Shown piece by piece: positions 1-8,089 of a stretch of 64,000 bases of DNA; positions within the stretch are counted from its first letter, which is position 1; each line of letters starts with the position of its first letter. A program made the position numbers and the translations under genes. Under the pieces are notes generated by a model. That model was not told where the DNA came from. It ran no database searches and worked only from the letters and a program-made list of their open reading frames with translations. This DNA comes from an uncultured Siphonobacter sp. (GTDB taxonomy: Bacteria > Bacteroidota > Bacteroidia > Cytophagales > Spirosomataceae), in NCBI GenBank assembly GCA_913774715.1, contig CAJYHS010000048.1, positions 25,480-89,479 on the forward strand, in the 5' to 3' direction.

Positions 1-14
1 ACCAGTACTCCCTC

Positions 15-1250
15 ATGGCTCTTAATTACCTCTGGATTGGCTTCTTTATTGTGGCCTTCATTGTGGCCCTTATCAAGCTCATTCTCTTTGGCGATACCGA
101 AATTTTTAAACTCATCGTCGATGGCATGTTCGATTCGGCGGAAGTGGCAGTAATGAAAATTGCCTTGCCTCTGGCGGGGGTAATGACGTTCTTTCTGGGA
201 ATTCTCAAGGTCGGAGAAGACGCGGGAGCCATTGGCTTCCTGGCTCGTCGGATTGGCCCTTTCTTTAATCGACTTTTTCCCGAAGTACCGAAAGATCACC
301 CCGCTCACGGGCAGATGATTATGAATTTTTCAGCCAATATGCTGGGACTGGATAATGCCGCAACACCCTTTGGATTGAAGGCCATGCAAAGTTTGCAGGA
401 GCTTAATCCGAACAAGGAAGTAGCCACCAATGCTCAGGTAATGTTCATGACCTTACACTCGGCAGGGCCAGTATTAATCCCGCTCGGAGTGATGGCTCAA
501 CGAGCAGTATACGGAGCTGCGGATCCTTCGGATGTATTCATTCCCTGTTTAATTGCTACGTACGTAGCGACGCTGACTGGTTTGTTATTCGTTGCTTTTC
601 GGCAGAAAATCAATTTGTTAGATCGGGTGATTCTTGGTTGGTTAGGCGGGTTGACCTTGGTAATCGTAGCCTTGTTAGCTTACCTGAATACCCTGTCAAA
701 AGAAGGGATTGAAACCTTTTCAAAGGTGTTTAGTAACCTGATTCTTTTTGGCTTTGTGTTATCCTTTCTGCTGGCGGCTTTTCGCAAAAAAATAGATGTC
801 TTTTCTAGTTTTATTGAAGGAGCAAAGGGCGGTTTCGAAACGTCAGTACGGGTCATCCCTTATCTGGTAGGTATGCTGGTAGCCATCAGTGTACTGCGGA
901 ATTCCGGAGCTTTGGGTTACGTAGTAGATGGTTTTCGCTGGGCCTTTAGTTATTTCCCGATTCGAACGGAATGGGTTGATGCTTTACCCACGGCTTTGAT
1001 GCATCCCTTGAGTGGCAGTGGTTCGCGGGCGATGATGATTGATACGATGAAAACCTTTGGAGCCGATTCGTTCGTAGGACGGTTAGCCTGCATTTTCCAG
1101 GGTTCGGCTGATACTATTCTGTATGTAATTGCTCTGTACTTCGGTTCAGTAAATGTAAAACAAACCCGGTATACGCTTTGGGCAGGGTTACTGGCTGACT
1201 TCGCGGGAATTGTTACGGCTATTGCCGTTGGGTATCTTTTCTTTGCTTAG
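15..1250 (+). CDS. SpmA/SpmB-like nucleoside-recognition (Gate) domain membrane protein
   Basis: A 411-residue, very hydrophobic protein with two homologous halves. The N-terminal half (about residues 1-200) resembles SpmA (IALPLAGVMTFFLGILKVGEDAG, then NMLGLDNAATPFGLKAM), and the C-terminal half (about 230-411) resembles SpmB (PYLVGMLVAISVLRNSG and HPLSGSGSRAMM). This fused form is common in non-sporulating Bacteroidota. The Gate domain is found in nucleoside transporters and in spore maturation proteins; the substrate here is unknown. The ATG at 15 is near the window edge, so its promoter lies outside. The gene is convergent with the TrpF-like gene and shares a strong terminator hairpin with it. 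Confidence 0.85.
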   Translation: MALNYLWIGFFIVAFIVALIKLILFGDTEIFKLIVDGMFDSAEVAVMKIALPLAGVMTFFLGILKVGEDAGAIGFLARRIGPFFNRLFPEVPKDHPAHGQMIMNFSANMLGLDNAATPFGLKAMQSLQELNPNKEVATNAQVMFMTLHSAGPVLIPLGVMAQRAVYGAADPSDVFIPCLIATYVATLTGLLFVAFRQKINLLDRVILGWLGGLTLVIVALLAYLNTLSKEGIETFSKVFSNLILFGFVLSFLLAAFRKKIDVFSSFIEGAKGGFETSVRVIPYLVGMLVAISVLRNSGALGYVVDGFRWAFSYFPIRTEWVDALPTALMHPLSGSGSRAMMIDTMKTFGADSFVGRLACIFQGSADTILYVIALYFGSVNVKQTRYTLWAGLLADFAGIVTAIAVGYLFFA

Positions 1251-1273
1251 GCATTCTTTAACAGTCGCCCCAA

Positions 1274-1315
1274 AACAAGAAGAGCCGTGAGATTCATCTC
1301 ACGGCTCTTCTTGTT
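1274..1315. terminator. Bidirectional terminator between convergent genes
   Basis: A perfect 20-bp stem (1274-1293 paired with 1296-1315) containing AGAGCCGTGAGAT, with a minimal loop. It has A-rich and T-rich flanks and sits between two convergent genes. Confidence 0.85.
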
Positions 1316-1330
1316 AGCATTCTTTACTAA

Positions 1331-1924
1331 TTACAAGTCTCCTTCCTCGTCCAGGCGTTCGAGAATGTCCATCATTTCTCCGAACTCCTTGAAACCGGGG
1401 CGGGTTTCTTCGCCACCCGTTAAGGCAATTCCTTTCACGGGAATCTGATCGATTACTTCCAGCACATTCATTTCATTAATACCGAAAGCCAGCAACGTCG
1501 GGTATTTATAGGCAAACTGATCGAGGTAACCCAGCGTGGGTGTATCAATATGAGCAAAAGGGTCAGAGTGGTCAATCAGGTAATAATCGGCTCCGTTTAA
1601 TTCGGTGGGCAGGCCTTCCGCCAAATCCAGTTTGAGAATCACTGGTAAGCCTAATTCTTTTACTTCTTCCACCAGCTCTACGTGACTAATTTGCAGAACG
1701 TCAGGTTTATAGTCTGCTACCAAAGCCTTGATCTGATCCAGATGAGGAGCATCGGTTTCTCCAACAATAGAAACTCCGGCGAGCCAGCCTCTGATTTCGT
1801 TGAAACGATCTAAAGCGATGGTGTCCATCGAAAAACCTAACCATTCAACCCCCATTCCGGCACAATAACGAGCGTCGGAAAGATTTGTAATATTTGAAAT
1901 TTTAACGAGTGTACGTAAAGTCAT
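1331..1924 (-). CDS. TrpF-like TIM-barrel protein, probable non-catalytic phosphoribosylanthranilate isomerase relative
   Basis: A 197-residue protein that begins like phosphoribosylanthranilate isomerase: VKISNITNLSDARYCAGMGVEWLGF matches the family pattern VKICGITxxEDAxxA..GxDxLGF. It ends with the phosphate-binding type segment GIALTGGEETRPGFKEF. The catalytic cysteine of TrpF (the general base in KICG) is serine here (Ser10). An acidic residue in the place of the general acid may be Asp118 (YYLIDHS). The usual GGTGxxFDW motif is not visible. No other trp genes are nearby. Inference: a TrpF paralogue with a changed or lost function rather than the tryptophan pathway enzyme. Confidence 0.72.
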   Translation of the reverse strand: MTLRTLVKISNITNLSDARYCAGMGVEWLGFSMDTIALDRFNEIRGWLAGVSIVGETDAPHLDQIKALVADYKPDVLQISHVELVEEVKELGLPVILKLDLAEGLPTELNGADYYLIDHSDPFAHIDTPTLGYLDQFAYKYPTLLAFGINEMNVLEVIDQIPVKGIALTGGEETRPGFKEFGEMMDILERLDEEGDL

Positions 1925-2028
1925 AGCAACAGGAAGCCCTTATCGAAACTCCATTTTTTTTGACAAAACTAGAAGATTTCAAGCAATCTGCCTTTACTGC
2001 CTCAGGCTTAATAGCCATAAAACGAAAA

Positions 2029-2049
2029 CTGCCAGCTATCCACTGGCAG
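2029..2049 (-). terminator. Terminator of the 2072-2431 gene
   Basis: CTGCCAG (2029-2035) pairs with CTGGCAG (2043-2049) around a 7-nt loop. On the minus strand the stem is followed by TTTTCGTTTT. Confidence 0.65.
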
Positions 2050-2071
2050 CTAAAACGTTGGATCAGTACTA

Positions 2072-2431
2072 TTATTCTATCTTCTCGCCTTCAAACTCCC
2101 GGCCCTGTACCAGCATTCGATACTTGATGACCTTGTGATCCGCATCGCGAATGAACATAATGGTAGTATTGTAACCGGGTACATTAAACGTATCGGCTTT
2201 CGTATCGGCTACGAGTTGACCTTTTCCCTGACCCGTAGCTTCACCCATGAGTTTATCCTCTTCAACGGTAATAATCAGGTGTTCAAAAGCTCCTTCAGCC
2301 CCTTTGTATTTGCCTATATAGTCTTTCCAGACGATACTGTCGGCTTGAGCAATGACGGTTGGCTTAGGTAACGTAGAAGCCTGAGCCTGAATCCCCAGAG
2401 TAAGGAGAAATAAGATGAGAAAAGATTTCAT
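2072..2431 (-). CDS. Small secreted protein, DUF3471-like beta domain
   Basis: A 119-residue protein with a clear signal peptide (MKSFLILFLLTLGIQAQA). The mature part of about 100 residues carries WKDYIGKYKGAEGAFEHLIITVEEDKL, the opening pattern of DUF3471-type domains that often follow beta-lactamase-like domains. Here the domain stands alone. The function is unknown; a periplasmic ligand-binding or accessory beta-barrel role is a guess. It appears monocistronic, with its own terminator. Confidence 0.6.
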   Translation of the reverse strand: MKSFLILFLLTLGIQAQASTLPKPTVIAQADSIVWKDYIGKYKGAEGAFEHLIITVEEDKLMGEATGQGKGQLVADTKADTFNVPGYNTTIMFIRDADHKVIKYRMLVQGREFEGEKIE

Positions 2432-2520
2432 GGATGCATTGATTACGTCAAAAAGCTAAAGTTATGTAACGCTGGTAATACTTACATGAAGGATTCACAA
2501 AGAGATTGTTAAGGAATTAG

Positions 2521-2721
2521 CTAGTGCTTTTTGGCATGGGGGATGATTTTCCAGCCAGGCGTATTATCGGCATGGCGATGCACGATTTCGGCCGCTACAT
2601 CCTCCAGAATTTCAGCATTAGAAGTGAAATACAGACTTGGATGAGCGTGATTGGGGAAAGAGATTTCGAAATATTCGTTATGAAAAGCTTCTTCTTTAGG
2701 GTCTACCAGTTGATAATCCAT
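2521..2721 (-). CDS. Hypothetical 66-residue protein
   Basis: A short acidic/histidine-rich cytoplasmic protein (EYFEISFPNHAHPSLYFTSN, then EIVHRHADNTPGWKII). It has no signal peptide or membrane segment. The start ATG lies at 2719-2721 and the frame is uninterrupted. The opposite-strand frame at 2524-2742 is less protein-like. No family is recognised. The stop lies just after the AT-rich gap that follows the secreted protein gene. Confidence 0.5.
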   Translation of the reverse strand: MDYQLVDPKEEAFHNEYFEISFPNHAHPSLYFTSNAEILEDVAAEIVHRHADNTPGWKIIPHAKKH

Positions 2722-2774
2722 GGCTTGATAAATTTAGTGTGACAGATGTTCCACCACACTAAATTCATGCCAGC

Positions 2775-3125
2775 TTACCCTTCCAGCGTAATACGGGAAC
2801 GTTCGCAAACGCCACCTACGGGCGGGTTATATTTCGATACGGAAACCATGATTTTTTCCACGTGGGGATAGTGATCACGAATTCCCTGAATAATCTGATA
2901 AGCAATGTGTTCGAGTAACTTGTGTGACTTACGCATTAAATCAGAAACGATACGATATACGTCTGAGTAATTAACCGTTTCACTGAGTTTGTCATTAATA
3001 GCCGCCTGCTGAAAATCAACCGTAATGATCACGTCGATGGAGTAGCGGTTACCAATTTTTTGTTCTTCTTCGTAAAAACCGTGGTATGAAAAAAATTCCA
3101 GACCTTCTAAGGCAATTGTTCCCAT
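2775..3125 (-). CDS. folB: Dihydroneopterin aldolase
   Basis: A 116-residue protein of normal FolB length. It converts 7,8-dihydroneopterin to 6-hydroxymethyl-dihydropterin and glycolaldehyde in folate synthesis. Family motifs are complete: IALEGLEFFSYHGFYEEEQKIG at the N-terminus, VNYSDVYRIV in the middle, LLEHIAYQI with the pterin-binding Glu, and VSKYNPPVGG near the end with the conserved Lys. The ATG at 3123-3125 is directly preceded by the T-run of a terminator-like hairpin that follows the DivIVA-domain gene. Confidence 0.93.
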   Translation of the reverse strand: MGTIALEGLEFFSYHGFYEEEQKIGNRYSIDVIITVDFQQAAINDKLSETVNYSDVYRIVSDLMRKSHKLLEHIAYQIIQGIRDHYPHVEKIMVSVSKYNPPVGGVCERSRITLEG

Positions 3126-3151
3126 GAAAAAAAGAGGAGCCTGAAGCTCCT
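3126..3151 (-). terminator. Terminator-like hairpin abutting the folB start codon
   Basis: AGGAGC (3135-3140) pairs with GCTCCT (3146-3151). On the minus strand the stem is followed within a few bases by seven Ts (3132-3126) and then at once by the folB ATG. It may end the DivIVA-domain transcript or attenuate read-through into folB. Confidence 0.6.
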
Positions 3152-3155
3152 GTGA

Positions 3156-3926
3156 TTAGATCTTATCGAAGAAAGAACCTTCTTCTTTGGTGGCAGGTTC
3201 CGTTTTAACGGGTTGCTCGGGTTCTTCGACCTGAGCCTGTTCGATGGCTATAACTTCCGCTACTGGCGTCTCAATTATGACTTCTTCCTGAATTTCAACG
3301 GGAGGTTCTGGTTCCGAAATGACAGTGGCTTCTGGTAAGGCCGGAGTGGCTGGAATGCTGGCTAATACTTCCTGAAGTTCAGCTGCTTTTTTCTCGAACG
3401 GAATGGGCTGGGATTTTTCTTCGTACCGCTGAAGTCGCTCCAATGTCTCAGTAGCGTATCCTTTTAACTGAGAAATGAGCGTATCTCTGTATTTATCCAT
3501 GGCCTTGATGTCGCGTTCGAGGCCTTTGAGTTCGTTTTCAGCTTCTTCAATAATATAGCGAGCCTTATTTTCGGCGTTCATCCGCAGCATGTTAGCTTCT
3601 TTACGAGCTTTCGTAAGAGCATCTTCAGCCTGCTGATTCGCTTCTATTACTTTTTTATTGGATTCTTCCTGAGCCTTTACCGCCATTTCCTGACTGGTGG
3701 CCTGGGCTGTCTGTAAAGTTTTATAGAGGGTATTTTCCAGTGCTTTTAACTTACTGAAATCATTCTCAGTCCGTTCGATCCGTTCGTGGAGAAGGCGATT
3801 CTCATCGAGTAATCGTTCCCATTCCTGCGAAATGGTTGACAAAAAAGCATCAACAGCATCTTTATCGTAGCCCCGGAAAACTCGTTCAAATGACTGTTTA
3901 CGAATATCAAGTGGTGTAATTTTCAT
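3156..3926 (-). CDS. DivIVA domain-containing coiled-coil protein
   Basis: A 256-residue protein. Residues 1-45 (KITPLDIRKQSFERVFRGYDKDAVDAFL, then WERLL) match the DivIVA/GpsB N-terminal domain, which in Gram-positives binds curved membrane. Residues about 45-155 are a continuous heptad-rich coiled coil, strongly charged (QEESNKKVIEANQQAEDALTKARKEA split over several heptads). The last ~80 residues are rich in Pro, Glu and Val and look disordered, ending in EEGSFFDKI. Such proteins occur in Bacteroidota but their role there is not established; a polar or septal scaffold is inferred. folB lies downstream on the same strand. Confidence 0.85.
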   Translation of the reverse strand: MKITPLDIRKQSFERVFRGYDKDAVDAFLSTISQEWERLLDENRLLHERIERTENDFSKLKALENTLYKTLQTAQATSQEMAVKAQEESNKKVIEANQQAEDALTKARKEANMLRMNAENKARYIIEEAENELKGLERDIKAMDKYRDTLISQLKGYATETLERLQRYEEKSQPIPFEKKAAELQEVLASIPATPALPEATVISEPEPPVEIQEEVIIETPVAEVIAIEQAQVEEPEQPVKTEPATKEEGSFFDKI

Positions 3927-4070
3927 TGTCGTATTGGGATGAAACTTGATTCAAACCAAAAGTTAATTCCTCGGTCTCGATCTCGTTTGTGAAGGTTTCA
4001 AGTACTCAAAATTATCCAATAGAATTACATTTCAACCTGAAATACAAGCTTATTTCCAAAAAACCGAAAT

Positions 4071-4985
4071 TTAAGCTTGCTCTTGTACCTTCCAGATTGA
4101 AATCAGGCGGTCGTCGGAGGCCGATACGAAGCCCGACGCTAGTGGCAGCCATAGCACCTTATTAATGGAAGTACGATGACCCGCAAAGCGAGCCCAATCC
4201 AATACTTTAAGTAAACGCAGCGACTGGGCATCCCAGATCTTCAGCGTTTTGTCCATGCTGGCTGTTATAATTTTCTGATGATCAGGACTAAACGTAATGT
4301 GGTTAATTGCGAACATGTGGGCCACTACGTCCTGATGAACTTGGTAAGGATCGCCCACTTTCCAACTTTTCAGGTGAGCATCACGGCCACCGGAATATAA
4401 AAAATGGCCATTAGGTGAATAACGAACGGAAAACACCGAATGTGTATGAGCTGCAATAATAAATTTTAAAGTTAAGCTATCCAGGTCAAATATTTTGATG
4501 GTATAATCACTGTATCCGACCGCAAATTCCCGGCTATGCGGATTTATGTCAATACTACGAGCGGAAGCTTCGCTGGCTTTTAAATGCTTGCGAATCTGAA
4601 AATGCTCCCGATCCAGAATGGTAACCGTACCGTCCCCCTGAGCAATCAAAACAATGTTTTCAAAAATCTGAATATCAAATATTTGTGAGGAAGTTAGCTT
4701 AATGGAGTCCAAGGCCTGTTTGGTGATAGGGTCAATGCGATGGATCCCATCGAAGTTTTGACCTACCCAAAGTAAACTCGTTGTTTCATCGTACGCAAGG
4801 GCATACACCGAAGCCGGAATTCGGGCGATGAGTTCGCCGAGGTCGGGTTTGGTTAAATCCCAGCGAATGACTAGGCCATCACTACCGGAAGAATAAAATT
4901 GTTGCGGGTCTTTTGCCGGACTAAGGGCATAGATCGCGTCCCGATGCCCGGCGAAAGTATCTGTTTTCTCAATTGCTAAAGCCAT
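4071..4985 (-). CDS. WD40 repeat protein
   Basis: A 304-residue protein made of about seven WD40 blades and little else. Repeats are visible as GHRDAIYALSPAKDPQQFYSSG..GLVIRWD, HSVFSVRYSPNGHFLYSGGRDAHLKSWK, AINHITFSPDHQKIITASMDKTLKIWD and GHRTSINKVLWLP..FVSASDDRLISIWK. It has no signal peptide, so it is probably a cytosolic beta-propeller scaffold. Partners are unknown. It is divergent from the phosphopantetheinyl transferase gene, with about 110 bp between them. Confidence 0.88.
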   Translation of the reverse strand: MALAIEKTDTFAGHRDAIYALSPAKDPQQFYSSGSDGLVIRWDLTKPDLGELIARIPASVYALAYDETTSLLWVGQNFDGIHRIDPITKQALDSIKLTSSQIFDIQIFENIVLIAQGDGTVTILDREHFQIRKHLKASEASARSIDINPHSREFAVGYSDYTIKIFDLDSLTLKFIIAAHTHSVFSVRYSPNGHFLYSGGRDAHLKSWKVGDPYQVHQDVVAHMFAINHITFSPDHQKIITASMDKTLKIWDAQSLRLLKVLDWARFAGHRTSINKVLWLPLASGFVSASDDRLISIWKVQEQA

Positions 4986-5132
4986 AACTCGTGGTGTCGT
5001 TCATCCGATAGGGTAGCGTACTCAAGGGCTATTTATCTACCTCTAAACTGCGTGGGCATCAGGGTTAAATGAAAAGTTTTCGTACTGAAAATCAGAAACG
5101 TGAAAGATTTCTTTGCTAAAACTTATGGCCTG

Positions 5133-5825
5133 ATGTGTCCTACTGCGATCGATGAATCCATATTTTTGTCCAAATTTAAGCAGAATCGGATGCCATTGGT
5201 TTGGATGCGGCCTTTTGATGGGCGGGGGCAGGTTGCTCTTTGGAAAATTACGGAAGATTTAGAAGACTTACAACGAGCGTTTCGGGGAAGTCCGGCGGAC
5301 TTGGCTGCGTATCAGGAAATTCATCACCCTCAAAAGCAACGTGAATTTCTGGCCAGTCGGATTCTTATTCAAACGCTGGTGGAATCCGTTGGCGAAACGT
5401 ATCACGGAATCCGAAAGGATAGTTTCGATAAGCCTTTTTTGCACAATACGAATAGTCACTTTTCTTTATCTCATTCGTTACGATTTGCAGCAGTCGTTTG
5501 GCACCCTTTAGTTAAAGTTGGTATTGACATTGAGCCTATTAGCGAAAAATTAGCAGTGGTTGCTCATAAATACCTGAGTGATACCGAATATACACACGCT
5601 GATCGAAACCTGCGAAAACTCGGGGTTTACTGGACCGCCAAGGAAGCTTTGTATAAATTATACGGTGAGAAAAAACTGAGCTTTAAGGGAAACATTGCCC
5701 TTGAACCGTTCATGGAAGAAAGTCAGCATATTGAGGGCTGGGTTCGGACCGAAACCGAATCGAAACGCTACCAACTGGAGGTCATATCTGTAGAAGACTG
5801 CGTTTTGACCGTTGTCGCCGAATAA
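5133..5825 (+). CDS. 4'-phosphopantetheinyl transferase, Sfp type
   Basis: Transfers phosphopantetheine from CoA to a carrier-protein serine. The core motifs are VGIDIEPISEKLAVVA (the magnesium-binding Asp and Glu) and VYWTAKEALYKLYG (the WxxKEAxxK motif), with an N-terminal pseudo-half carrying REFLASRILIQTL. The frame is open from a GTG at 5100 (241 aa); I prefer the ATG at 5133 (230 aa), but the start is uncertain. No PKS, NRPS or acyl-carrier gene is nearby, so the acceptor is probably fatty-acid ACP or something encoded elsewhere. Confidence 0.85.
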   Translation: MCPTAIDESIFLSKFKQNRMPLVWMRPFDGRGQVALWKITEDLEDLQRAFRGSPADLAAYQEIHHPQKQREFLASRILIQTLVESVGETYHGIRKDSFDKPFLHNTNSHFSLSHSLRFAAVVWHPLVKVGIDIEPISEKLAVVAHKYLSDTEYTHADRNLRKLGVYWTAKEALYKLYGEKKLSFKGNIALEPFMEESQHIEGWVRTETESKRYQLEVISVEDCVLTVVAE

Positions 5826-5876
5826 TTAAAAAATAATTGCTGTTTGATTGTTTTCACTCAAACGATACCATATAAA

Positions 5877-5901
5877 AAGGCCAGATTCCGAGTCTGGCCT
5901 T
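5877..5901. terminator. Bidirectional terminator
   Basis: AAGGCCAGA (5877-5885) pairs with TCTGGCCTT (5893-5901). It lies between the convergent phosphopantetheinyl transferase and SirB1-like genes, with A and T runs outside. Confidence 0.8.
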
Positions 5902-5920
5902 GTCTGATGAAAACAGTCCA

Positions 5921-6784
5921 CTAATTCAAATCGTAAGTATCGTCGTTTTCGGAAAGCATTTTAATGAGCTGGTTCATTTCCTGAGCTCGTTCGTCATCTC
6001 CCGTTTTTTCGAAAGCCAGCGTTAGATTTCGTAATACCCGCTTCACAATGTCTGTATTATGGCAGGGATTATAAAAAATGGGGTTCGGAGCCAGGTTCAG
6101 CTGAGCCAGATAGTTATCAATATCTTTTCGCTGGAAAACCAGGCCTTTATTGAAGACATTGATGTAAAACTGGGTGTCGTCATTAACCTGATAGGTCAGT
6201 ACGAATAAATTGGGAAGGTTAACGCCGTGTAAAGGCATGCCGAGGCGGCGACCGACCAGCATATACAATACGCAAAGGCTAATAGGATTACCCTTGTGTG
6301 TTTCCAGCACAATATTCAGCATGGAATTCGCCGCCGAATGAAAATTCTTGGTGTTGGCCCCAAATTTCAATTTCTTGAAAAATACATAATTCAACGTATC
6401 AATTTGGGAAGCCGGATGCATGCCCTGACGAAATTCAAGCCAGGCATCGTAATAAATTTGATCAATTTCCTGCTGTAATTTCTCCAGGGATAAATCGGGG
6501 TATTGGTAGGTAGCAATGAGCCATAGTCCTTCCAGTAAGTCAGTACCTCCGTTATTTCTCCAGATTCGCAGCCGCTCGGTGAGGGTGCGAAATTGAAGAT
6601 CGTGAATTAAATCCTCGATGCGTTTCTGAACATTAGGATTGAAACCGGAGTTTTCCCAGTGGTCTTCCAGAAAAGGAATGATGGAGTCCCCTAAGGACCG
6701 GATTTTCTGTTCAACCAATGAAGAAACTTCCCGATCATCGTCTTCTAGTAAAGAAACCAAAGCTTTTAGTTCGCGATTATCCAT
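5921..6784 (-). CDS. SirB1-like transglutaminase-fold protein
   Basis: A 287-residue protein. Residues 1-70 look like a short helical HEAT-like lead-in (LKALVSLLEDDDREVSSLVEQKI, then SIIPFLEDHW). Residues about 80-250 match the SirB1 (transglutaminase-like) family, with IDTLNYVFFKKLKFGANTKNF, then the hallmark LETHKGNPISLCVLYMLVGRRLGMPLHGVNLPNLF. A short helical, TPR-like tail follows. Family members are cytosolic and their function is unknown. Reported gene linkage elsewhere to LPS kinase and peptide-release-factor regions is not seen here. Confidence 0.8.
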   Translation of the reverse strand: MDNRELKALVSLLEDDDREVSSLVEQKIRSLGDSIIPFLEDHWENSGFNPNVQKRIEDLIHDLQFRTLTERLRIWRNNGGTDLLEGLWLIATYQYPDLSLEKLQQEIDQIYYDAWLEFRQGMHPASQIDTLNYVFFKKLKFGANTKNFHSAANSMLNIVLETHKGNPISLCVLYMLVGRRLGMPLHGVNLPNLFVLTYQVNDDTQFYINVFNKGLVFQRKDIDNYLAQLNLAPNPIFYNPCHNTDIVKRVLRNLTLAFEKTGDDERAQEMNQLIKMLSENDDTYDLN

Positions 6785-6971
6785 AGCGAAATTGATGATT
6801 ACGTATTCAACTTACAATTTATTGGACCAAATGCCAAAAGCAGTAACAGAGTTTTTTAGAAAAGCATTCCTCTTGCTTAGTATGGATAAATAAAAGGTAA
6901 TAAATAAGGAAAGAAGTGTAAAATAGAGTTTAATCTCAGATCATTTCTAAAATCATCATCTCCATCGTTAG

Positions 6972-7000
6972 TTTGGACCGTTGGTTTTTGCCTATTTTTG
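6972..7000 (+). promoter_or_regulatory. Bacteroidota-type promoter of galE
   Basis: TTTG at 6972-6975, 17 bp, then TATTTTTG at 6993-7000. This matches the -33/-7 consensus of the phylum. The leader to the galE ATG is about 25 nt. Confidence 0.6.
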
Positions 7001-7032
7001 GAGTCAAATTATAAGCGTTCAAACCTTTATTT

Positions 7033-8046
7033 ATGAACATTCTAGTCACCGGCGGAGCCGGATTTATTGGTTCGCATACGGTTGTAGAACTAATAGCAGC
7101 CGGCTTTGAACCCATCATTCTGGATGATTTCTCTAATTCAGATCCTAAAGTCTTAGAACGATTAGAAACTATCTTAGGAAGAAAAGTGAAAAGTTACTCG
7201 GCGAATTGCAACGATTCTGCCCTGTTGACTAAGATTTTCAAAGAAGAAAGTATTCAGGGCGTGATTCACTTTGCCGCCAGTAAGGCCGTGGGCGAGTCCG
7301 TTGAAAAACCCTTGCTCTATTATCGCAACAACATTTCAGCCCTGGTAACTTTACTGGAAACGATGACCGCCAATGGCGTATCTAACCTCGTTTTCTCTTC
7401 TTCCTGTACTGTATACGGTCAGCCCGAATTAATTCCGGTAACCGAAGAAACACCCGTATTACCAGCCGCATCTCCCTATGGAAATACGAAGCAGGTAGGC
7501 GAAGAAATTATTCGTGATACGGTAGCAGCCAAGGCCGGTTTAAAAGCTCTAGCTTTGCGTTACTTTAACCCGGTAGGGGCTCATGAATCCGCTTTGATTG
7601 GAGAGTTACCCATCGGCGTGCCGGCTAACCTGGTTCCTTACGTAACCCAGACGGCTATCGGAATTCGTCAGAAGTTGATGGTTTTTGGTAAAGACTATAC
7701 CACTCCCGATGGTACGTGTATCCGCGACTTTATTCATGTAGTCGACCTGGCCAAGGCTCACGTAAAAGCCTTGGAGTTACTGGTGAAACAGAACGAGGCT
7801 GACTATTACGAATATTTCAACATCGGAACGGGTAAGGGGACAAGTGTTCAGGAATTGATTGATACGTTTGAACGCGTAACAGGAGTGAAGCTGAACTATG
7901 AGTTTGCTCCTCGTCGGGCCGGCGACATCATGGAGATTTACGCGGAGGTAAGCAAGTCAAGAGACGTACTGGGCTGGCAGGCCGAAAAAACGCTGGATGA
8001 AGCCTTGGTGGATGCCTGGCGTTGGCAGCAACAGTTAGCAAAATAA
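7033..8046 (+). CDS. galE: UDP-glucose 4-epimerase
   Basis: A 337-residue extended SDR enzyme that interconverts UDP-glucose and UDP-galactose using bound NAD. The N-terminal Rossmann motif VTGGAGFIGSHTVVEL is at residues 5-20. The catalytic Ser lies in VFSSSCTVYG and the YxxxK pair in SPYGNTKQVGEEI. The ALRYFNPVGAHESALIGE segment and the RAGD motif near the C-terminus are typical of GalE. It is followed after 43 bp by rfbB in the same direction, suggesting supply of nucleotide sugars for surface glycans. Confidence 0.93.
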   Translation: MNILVTGGAGFIGSHTVVELIAAGFEPIILDDFSNSDPKVLERLETILGRKVKSYSANCNDSALLTKIFKEESIQGVIHFAASKAVGESVEKPLLYYRNNISALVTLLETMTANGVSNLVFSSSCTVYGQPELIPVTEETPVLPAASPYGNTKQVGEEIIRDTVAAKAGLKALALRYFNPVGAHESALIGELPIGVPANLVPYVTQTAIGIRQKLMVFGKDYTTPDGTCIRDFIHVVDLAKAHVKALELLVKQNEADYYEYFNIGTGKGTSVQELIDTFERVTGVKLNYEFAPRRAGDIMEIYAEVSKSRDVLGWQAEKTLDEALVDAWRWQQQLAK

Positions 8047-8089
8047 GAAACGTTCAGGTGTTCAGCCTATCTATAATATCCCCTTAATA

